Part shown: in pieces, positions 58,946-64,000 of the stretch | Layout of the letters: every line of letters starts with the position of its first letter | How positions within the stretch are numbered: the first letter of the stretch is position 1 | Assembly (NCBI RefSeq): GCF_019973775.1 | Contig: NZ_AP025032.1 | Coordinates: 1,302,001-1,366,000 of the forward strand | Origin: Aureimonas sp. SA4125 | Lineage (GTDB): Bacteria; Pseudomonadota; Alphaproteobacteria; Rhizobiales; Rhizobiaceae | Direction of reading: 5' to 3' | Length of the DNA stretch: 64,000 nucleotides | Made by a program: the position numbers and the translations under genes | The notes under the pieces: generated by a model | What the model was told of the DNA's origin: nothing | What the model saw: the letters and a program-made list of their open reading frames with translations, nothing else | Database searches by the model: none

Positions 58946-60199
58946 ATGGACGTAGGCTTGTTCTGGATCATCGCGGTCTTCCTGACCGCTGTCGTGACGC
59001 TGATCGTGCTCTGGCCCCTGTTGCGCCGGCGGCCCGAATCCGAGCCGATCAGGGCGCAGTACGACGTCGAGGTCTACGGCGCGCAGCTGGACGAGCTGAA
59101 GGCCGATCTTGCCCGCGGCACGATCGCCGAGGACGATGCCGTCGTCGCCCGCGCCGAGATCGGCCGGCGGCTGCTGAAGGCGGCGGACGAGGCGGAGACG
59201 GATCGCGCCGCCCTCCGCAAGCCGCGCCGGCTGGCGGTCGCGATCGGCACCGTCGCGCTGGCGGTGCCGGTCGGCGCGATCGCCTTCTACGCCCTGACCG
59301 GCTCCCCCGCCGCGCCCGACATGCCGCTCGCCGCCCGTCTTTCCGTCGATCCGTCCCGGGCCGACCTGCCGACCCTCGTGGCGCAGGCCGAGGCGCGGCT
59401 GAAGGCCAATCCGAACGACGGCGCCGGCTGGGACCTCCTCGGCCCGATCTACCTGCGCACCGGCCGGGCCGACGAGGCCGTGACGGCGCTCGGCAACGCC
59501 ATCCGGATCCTCGGTGCAACGCCCGAGCGCGAGACCGGCTATGGCGAGGCGCAGACGCAGGCGGCGCAAGGCGAGGTGACCGACGGGGCACGCGCGGCCT
59601 TCGAGCGGGCGCTGGCACTGAATCCCGACTATCTGCCGGCACGTTTCTTCATCGCTCTCGATCTGTCGCAGGAGGGCCGTTTTGCCAAGGCGGCCCCGGC
59701 CTGGCAGGGCCTCATCGCCGCAAGCCCCGAGGGTGCGCCCTGGCTTCCCCTGGCCCAGTCGGCGCTGGCCGACGCGCAGCAGAAGATGGCGGCGGCCCCG
59801 GACGCCCCGGGCGCTCCGGCCGACACCGCTGCAGCCGTGCCGCCGGCCGCGGTCGCCGGTTCCCCACCCGCACAAGCTCAAACACAGGCATCAGCCCCAG
59901 CCTTGCCCGGCCCGAACGGGGCCGACGTCGCGGCCGCGTCCGAAATGTCCGGCGACGACCGCAGGGCGATGATCGAGGGCATGGTCGGCCAGCTCGCCGC
60001 CCGCCTGAAAACCGCCCCGAACGACGTCGAGGGTTGGAAACGCCTGCTGCGATCCTATAGCGTCCTCGGCGAGACCGGGAAGGCGCAGGGCGCACTGGCA
60101 GATGCCCGCGCCGTCTTTGCCAGCGGTACGGCCGAGCGGAGCGCGCTCGACGGCTTTGCTGCGGAACTCGGCCTTTCCGCGACGGGAACGACGCCATGA
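58946..60199 (+). CDS. ccmI: cytochrome c biogenesis protein CcmI (CycH)
   Basis: 417-residue membrane protein that holds apocytochrome c for heme ligation. Two N-terminal helices (FWIIAVFLTAVVTLIVLWPL; VAIGTVALAVPVGAIAFY) flank a cytoplasmic loop with YDVEVYGAQLDELKADLARG, and TPR repeats follow in the periplasm (NDGAGWDLLGPIYLRTGRAD; LNPDYLPARFFIALDLSQEG). A Pro/Ala-rich linker precedes a C-terminal TPR unit. ATG 58946 with TGAGG upstream is chosen; the frame is open 31 codons further. It overlaps ccmE by 4 bases. Confidence 0.92.
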   Translation: MDVGLFWIIAVFLTAVVTLIVLWPLLRRRPESEPIRAQYDVEVYGAQLDELKADLARGTIAEDDAVVARAEIGRRLLKAADEAETDRAALRKPRRLAVAIGTVALAVPVGAIAFYALTGSPAAPDMPLAARLSVDPSRADLPTLVAQAEARLKANPNDGAGWDLLGPIYLRTGRADEAVTALGNAIRILGATPERETGYGEAQTQAAQGEVTDGARAAFERALALNPDYLPARFFIALDLSQEGRFAKAAPAWQGLIAASPEGAPWLPLAQSALADAQQKMAAAPDAPGAPADTAAAVPPAAVAGSPPAQAQTQASAPALPGPNGADVAAASEMSGDDRRAMIEGMVGQLAARLKTAPNDVEGWKRLLRSYSVLGETGKAQGALADARAVFASGTAERSALDGFAAELGLSATGTTP

Positions 60200-60705
60200 C
60201 ACGAAAGCAGAAGCGACTCTCCTCGATCGGCGCCATCCTCGTGGTCCTTGCCGCGGCGGTCGGACTGGTCTTGAGCGCCATGTCCGACAGCGTCGCCTTC
60301 TTCGCCTCGCCGACCGACGTGATGTCGCAGGTGCCCGGCAATGCCCAGCGCATCCGGCTCGGCGGTCTCGTCGAGACCGGCTCGATCGACCGCGAGGCGG
60401 GCGAGGTCATCCGCTTCCGCGTCACCGATTCCGTCGAGAGCGTGGCCGTCGTCTACAAGGGCCTTCTGCCTGACCTCTTCCGGGAGGGGCAGGGCGTGGT
60501 CACCGAGGGTACGCTCGGGCCGGACCGTATCTTCGTCGCCGACACCGTGCTTGCCAAGCACGACGAGAGCTACATGCCGAAGGAGGTCGTCGACGACATG
60601 AAGGCGCGCGGCCTCTGGCAGGAGGGCAAGGGCATGCCGACCGCGAGCGGCGCGACACCGCCGGCATCGCCGGTGGCGCCGGCGGCAGGGGGAGCGGGCA
60701 CATGA
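60196..60705 (+). CDS. ccmE: heme chaperone CcmE (CycJ)
   Basis: 169-residue periplasmic heme chaperone with an N-terminal anchor ([18 protein letters not shown]). The heme-binding histidine is His122 in [10 protein letters not shown], followed by Tyr126, and the OB-fold part includes [13 protein letters not shown]. It is encoded between ccmI and ccmF with 4-base overlaps on both sides. It receives heme from CcmC and passes it to CcmF/H. The C terminus is Ala/Pro-rich. Confidence 0.95.
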   Translation: MTRKQKRLSSIGAILVVLAAAVGLVLSAMSDSVAFFASPTDVMSQVPGNAQRIRLGGLVETGSIDREAGEVIRFRVTDSVESVAVVYKGLLPDLFREGQGVVTEGTLGPDRIFVADTVLAKHDESYMPKEVVDDMKARGLWQEGKGMPTASGATPPASPVAPAAGGAGT

Positions 60706-62687
60706 TCGTCGAAATCGGGCATTTCGCGCTCGTCCTCGCGCTCGTCACGGCTGTCATGCAGACGGCCCTGCCGCTCGTCGGCGCCCGCATCGGCGATATC
60801 AGGCTGATGGAAACCGGCGAGGTCACCGCCGTCACCTGTTTCGCCCTCGTCGCGCTCGCCTTCGCGGCGCTGACGGTCGCCTATGTCACGTCCGATTTCT
60901 CGGTCCTCAACGTCGTCGAGAACTCGCATTCGGCCAAGCCGATGCTCTACAAGATCACCGGCGTCTGGGGCAATCACGAGGGCTCGATGCTCCTCTGGGT
61001 GCTCATCCTCAGCTTCTTCAGCGCGCTCGTGGCGCTTTTCGGCCGCGACATCCCGGCCTCGCTGAAGGCGAATGTCCTTTCGGTGCAGGCGCTCATCACG
61101 GTCGCCTTCCTCCTCTTCATCCTCCTGACGTCGAACCCGTTCCAGCGTCTCATCCCGGCGCCGTTCGAGGGACAGGATCTCAACCCGATCCTCCAGGATA
61201 TCGGGCTCGCGGTGCATCCGCCGCTGCTCTATCTCGGCTATGTCGGCTTTTCCGTCGCCTTCTCCTTCGCCGTCGCCGCCCTGATCGACGGGCGCATCGA
61301 TGCCGCGTGGGCGCGCTGGGTGCGGCCGTGGACGCTGGTCGCCTGGGTCTTCCTGACGCTCGGCATCGCGATGGGTTCCTACTGGGCCTATTACGAGCTC
61401 GGCTGGGGTGGCTGGTGGTTCTGGGATCCGGTCGAGAACGCCTCCTTCATGCCCTGGCTTTCCGGGACGGCGCTCCTGCACTCGGCGCTGGTCATGGAAA
61501 AGCGCGCGGCGCTGAAGATCTGGACCGTGCTTCTGGCCATCCTCACCTTCTCGCTGTCGCTGCTCGGCACCTTCCTCGTGCGCTCGGGCGTCCTCACCTC
61601 GGTGCACGCGTTTGCGACCGATCCTTCGCGCGGCGTCTTCATCCTCGCCATCCTGATGCTGTTCATCGGCGGATCGCTCGCGCTCTTCGCCTTCCGGGCG
61701 CAGACGCTGGAATCTGGCGGGCTGTTCGCGCCGATCTCGCGCGAGGGGGCACTCGTCTTCAACAACCTGTTCCTGACGACGGCCTGCGCGACGGTTCTCA
61801 TCGGAACGCTCTACCCGCTGGTCCTCGAAGTGCTGACGGGCGCCAAGATTTCCGTCGGGGCGCCGTTCTTCGACCTGACTTTCGGCCCGTTGATGCTGCC
61901 GCTGCTTCTCGCCGTGCCCTTCGGTCCTTTGCTCGCCTGGAAGCGGGGCGATCTTCTGGCGGCGGCGCAGCGGCTGTATTTCGCCGTCGGCACGGCGCTC
62001 GCGGCGATCATCCTGACGCTCGCCTTCACGCAAGGCATGCGCATCCTCGCCGCGCTCGGCTTCGGCCTCGCCGTCTGGCTTCTGGCCGGTGCCGCGACCG
62101 ATCTCGCTCTGCGCACCGGCTATCCCCGCGTCCCGGCCCGCATCGCGCTCCGCCGCTTCGTTGGTCTGCCGCGATCGGCCTTCGGCACGGCGCTCGCCCA
62201 TGCCGGGCTCGGCCTGACGGTGCTCGGCGTCATCGCCACCTCCGCCTTCCAGACCGAGCTCGTGACGACGATGAAGCCCGGCGACATGCGCGAGGCCGGC
62301 GGCTACCAGATCCGCTTCGACGGACTCGCGCCGCGCGAGGGACCGAACTATCGCGAGGAGGTCGGCGGCTTCACTCTGAGCCGCGGCGGCGTCGCGCAGG
62401 CGACGATGGAAAGCGCCAAGCGCTTCTATCCCGCGCGGCAGATGCCGACGACCGAGGCCGGCATCCACACGCACTGGCTGAGCCAGACCTATATCGCCCT
62501 GGGCGAGACGACGGCGGGCTCCACCGTGGTGCGGATCTGGTACAAGCCGCTGATCACGCTGATCTGGATCGGCGCGGTCGTCATGGCCGTCGGCGGCACG
62601 GTGTCGCTCGCCGACCGGCGCTTGCGGGTCGGGGCCCCGGCACGCTCGCGCAAGCGGGCGCGGCAGGCCGGAGCCATACCCGCGTGA
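60702..62687 (+). CDS. ccmF: heme lyase CcmF (CycK)
   Basis: 661-residue integral membrane protein that ligates heme to apocytochrome c. About 15 helices are visible; the tryptophan-rich WWD domain is [18 protein letters not shown], and [19 protein letters not shown] marks the first conserved region. Histidines in those regions bind heme. The C-terminal periplasmic domain contains [16 protein letters not shown]. It overlaps ccmE and ccmH by 4 bases each. Confidence 0.96.
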   Translation: MIVEIGHFALVLALVTAVMQTALPLVGARIGDIRLMETGEVTAVTCFALVALAFAALTVAYVTSDFSVLNVVENSHSAKPMLYKITGVWGNHEGSMLLWVLILSFFSALVALFGRDIPASLKANVLSVQALITVAFLLFILLTSNPFQRLIPAPFEGQDLNPILQDIGLAVHPPLLYLGYVGFSVAFSFAVAALIDGRIDAAWARWVRPWTLVAWVFLTLGIAMGSYWAYYELGWGGWWFWDPVENASFMPWLSGTALLHSALVMEKRAALKIWTVLLAILTFSLSLLGTFLVRSGVLTSVHAFATDPSRGVFILAILMLFIGGSLALFAFRAQTLESGGLFAPISREGALVFNNLFLTTACATVLIGTLYPLVLEVLTGAKISVGAPFFDLTFGPLMLPLLLAVPFGPLLAWKRGDLLAAAQRLYFAVGTALAAIILTLAFTQGMRILAALGFGLAVWLLAGAATDLALRTGYPRVPARIALRRFVGLPRSAFGTALAHAGLGLTVLGVIATSAFQTELVTTMKPGDMREAGGYQIRFDGLAPREGPNYREEVGGFTLSRGGVAQATMESAKRFYPARQMPTTEAGIHTHWLSQTYIALGETTAGSTVVRIWYKPLITLIWIGAVVMAVGGTVSLADRRLRVGAPARSRKRARQAGAIPA

Positions 62688-63223
62688 GCCGGTTCCTCGA
62701 AGTCTCGGTCGTGGCCTTCGGCCTCCTGGTCGGGCCGGTCATGCTGGTCGCGCCGGGCGCCTCGGTGCCGGGGCGTGCCGCACCCTTCGTCGACGTCTTC
62801 TCCGGCACGGCCGAGGCGGTGCAGCCCGACGAGGTCCTCGCCGATCCGGCGCTGGAAAAGCGCGCCCGCGCATTGTCGGCGGGCCTTCGCTGCCTCGTCT
62901 GCCAGAACCAGTCGATCGACGACAGCGACGCCTCGCTCGCCAGGGATCTGCGCGTCCTCGTGCGCGAGCGCCTGGTGGCGGGCGACAGCGATGGCGCGGT
63001 GATCGACTACGTCGTCGCCCGCTATGGCGAGTTCGTTCTTCTGAACCCGCGCCTGTCGACCGGGACGATCGTGCTCTGGACGGCACCCCTCGCCCTCATC
63101 CTCGCCGGCGCCGCCTTCGCCCTCTACGCCGCCCGCCGCCGCAAGCGCGAGCCGGCGAGTGCCGTGCTGACGGCGGAGGAGGAAAGCGCGGTGGAGCGGA
63201 CGCTGGCGGAGCGGGGGCTGTAG
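62684..63223 (+). CDS. ccmH: cytochrome c biogenesis thiol protein CcmH (CycL)
   Basis: 179 residues from GTG 62684 (GTGA overlap with ccmF). A signal helix is followed by the conserved CcmH domain with the redox motif [11 protein letters not shown], then [20 protein letters not shown] [19 protein letters not shown] and a C-terminal membrane helix ([14 protein letters not shown]). It reduces the CXXCH cysteines of apocytochrome c. It ends the ccmIEFH operon; the degP gene often found next in rhizobia is not here. Confidence 0.94.
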   Translation: MSRFLEVSVVAFGLLVGPVMLVAPGASVPGRAAPFVDVFSGTAEAVQPDEVLADPALEKRARALSAGLRCLVCQNQSIDDSDASLARDLRVLVRERLVAGDSDGAVIDYVVARYGEFVLLNPRLSTGTIVLWTAPLALILAGAAFALYAARRRKREPASAVLTAEEESAVERTLAERGL

Positions 63224-63332
63224 GGCGGCGGAGCGCTGCCGCGCCCCTGCCGCGCTCGCTCGGCAATTCCCCTGAACCCTCATCTTCCCGAACCTCTCAG
63301 GCCGCCGTTACGCCTTGGCGCTGCTTGTCGGC

Positions 63333-64000
63333 CTACGATCCGTGCCCGGAAGTCGTCGATCGCGACAGCGCGCCGCGCGGGAGCGTGACGAGACCCGACT
63401 GAAGCGCAGCGACGACGCGATCGCGTCCGTCGGACTTGGCCTGATAGAGCGCCCCGTCGGTCGCCTTCAGCAGCGCTGCGGCATCGTCATAGCCCGCACC
63501 CGATGACAGGGAGGCGACGCCGATGCTGATCGAGACCACGCCTCGCTCGCTGCCAGCATGCTGAATGTTGAGGTCGCGGACAGCCTGGCAAAGGCTCTCT
63601 CCCAGCCGCGTGGCACCCTCCGAGCCGGTATTGGGAAGAACCGCCGCGAACTCCTCGCCACCGTAGCGGGCAGGCATGTCGCCGGGCCGCCGAAGCATGA
63701 TCCGCAGAACGGCGCTGATCTGCCGGAGGCATTCGTCGCCCTCTGGGTGGCCATAGGTGTCGTTGAATTTCTTGAAATGATCGACATCGATGAGCAGCAG
63801 GCTGAAATCGGACTTGTCGCGAAGACTTCGGCCAAACTCGGACGCCAGTTTTTCATCGAAGACGCGGCGGTTGGCCAGTCCGGTCAGACCGTCCGTCGAC
63901 GCCAGGGCGGCCAGCCGCTGATTGGCCTGCTCCAGCTTGCTCTCCGCCAGCTTGCGCCGGGAGATGTCGCGAATGACGAGAACGATGCCATTGCCCGCTT
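63333..64000 (-). CDS. diguanylate cyclase with preceding sensor domain, 5' end outside window
   Basis: Partial gene: 222 codons are visible and the start lies beyond 64000. The first visible residues (GNGIVLVIRDISRRK) look like the end of a PAS domain, then a short helix and the GGDEF domain from STDGLTGLANRRVFDEKL to the C terminus. The active site is RYGGEEF, which is functional in this family; an inhibitory RxxD site is not evident. It would synthesise cyclic-di-GMP. It is convergent with ccmH, 109 bases apart. Confidence 0.9.
   Translation of the reverse strand, partial: AGNGIVLVIRDISRRKLAESKLEQANQRLAALASTDGLTGLANRRVFDEKLASEFGRSLRDKSDFSLLLIDVDHFKKFNDTYGHPEGDECLRQISAVLRIMLRRPGDMPARYGGEEFAAVLPNTGSEGATRLGESLCQAVRDLNIQHAGSERGVVSISIGVASLSSGAGYDDAAALLKATDGALYQAKSDGRDRVVAALQSGLVTLPRGALSRSTTSGHGS

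Noticed and set aside
60570..62474. 634-codon minus-strand frame opposite ccmF
   Set aside because: Glu/Arg/Gln-rich shadow of ccmF; no family, no ribosome site.

Overview
The window is high-G+C alphaproteobacterial DNA, most likely from the order Hyphomicrobiales (Rhizobiales). Pointers are the DUF6107, DUF5330, DUF1491 and DUF2336 proteins, the cycHJKL-type cytochrome c maturation operon next to a FeuP/FeuQ-like two-component system, families of dispersed palindromes in the gaps, and a complete RcGTA-like gene transfer agent (GTA) cluster. The genus cannot be fixed from sequence reading alone.

Layout. 0.3-25 kb holds housekeeping and envelope genes: tRNA-Met(CAT), a D-Ala-D-Ala carboxypeptidase, an RND efflux operon with a divergent TetR regulator and palindromic operators, DUF1993 and DUF2161 proteins, an acetolactate-synthase-like ThDP enzyme, a membrane GGDEF/EAL protein, the alpha-2-macroglobulin/PBP1C pair, a histone-deacetylase-like amidohydrolase and a 3-hydroxyisobutyrate-dehydrogenase-like enzyme. 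25.3-27 kb holds a two-gene operon, a DnaA-domain-IV-like HTH protein followed by a DUF6456 protein, that I read as the split GTA activator/antiterminator GafY-GafZ. 27-37.3 kb holds SufE, DUF5330, a DivJ/PleC-like sensor kinase, peptidoglycan-binding, DUF1491, DUF2336, DUF1254/DUF1214, PBP1A and YcgN genes.

37.6-55.8 kb is the GTA cluster in canonical order: TerS, TerL, portal, DUF6107, prohead protease, capsid, adaptor, stopper, tail terminator, major tail protein, tail assembly chaperones, a short tape measure, Dit, two hub proteins, the baseplate megatron and a holin-like peptide. No integrase, repressor or replication gene is visible. Three things are added to this backbone: an antisense two-gene operon (GntA-like heme N-oxygenase family plus DUF1989) between portal and DUF6107; an A+T-rich islet with two unknown ORFs between tail terminator and major tail protein; and a dispersed palindromic element lying in frame inside the terminase gene. 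Intrinsic-terminator-like hairpins sit in the leader just after the predicted promoter, before the major tail gene and (weaker) after the capsid gene, as expected if the cluster needs GafZ-type antitermination.

55.8-64 kb carries a FeuN-like exported protein with FeuP/FeuQ-like regulator and kinase, a small lipoprotein, the ccmIEFH (cycHJKL) operon with overlapping genes, and the 3' part of a diguanylate cyclase cut by the window end. All functions are inferred from sequence reading; no database search was run.
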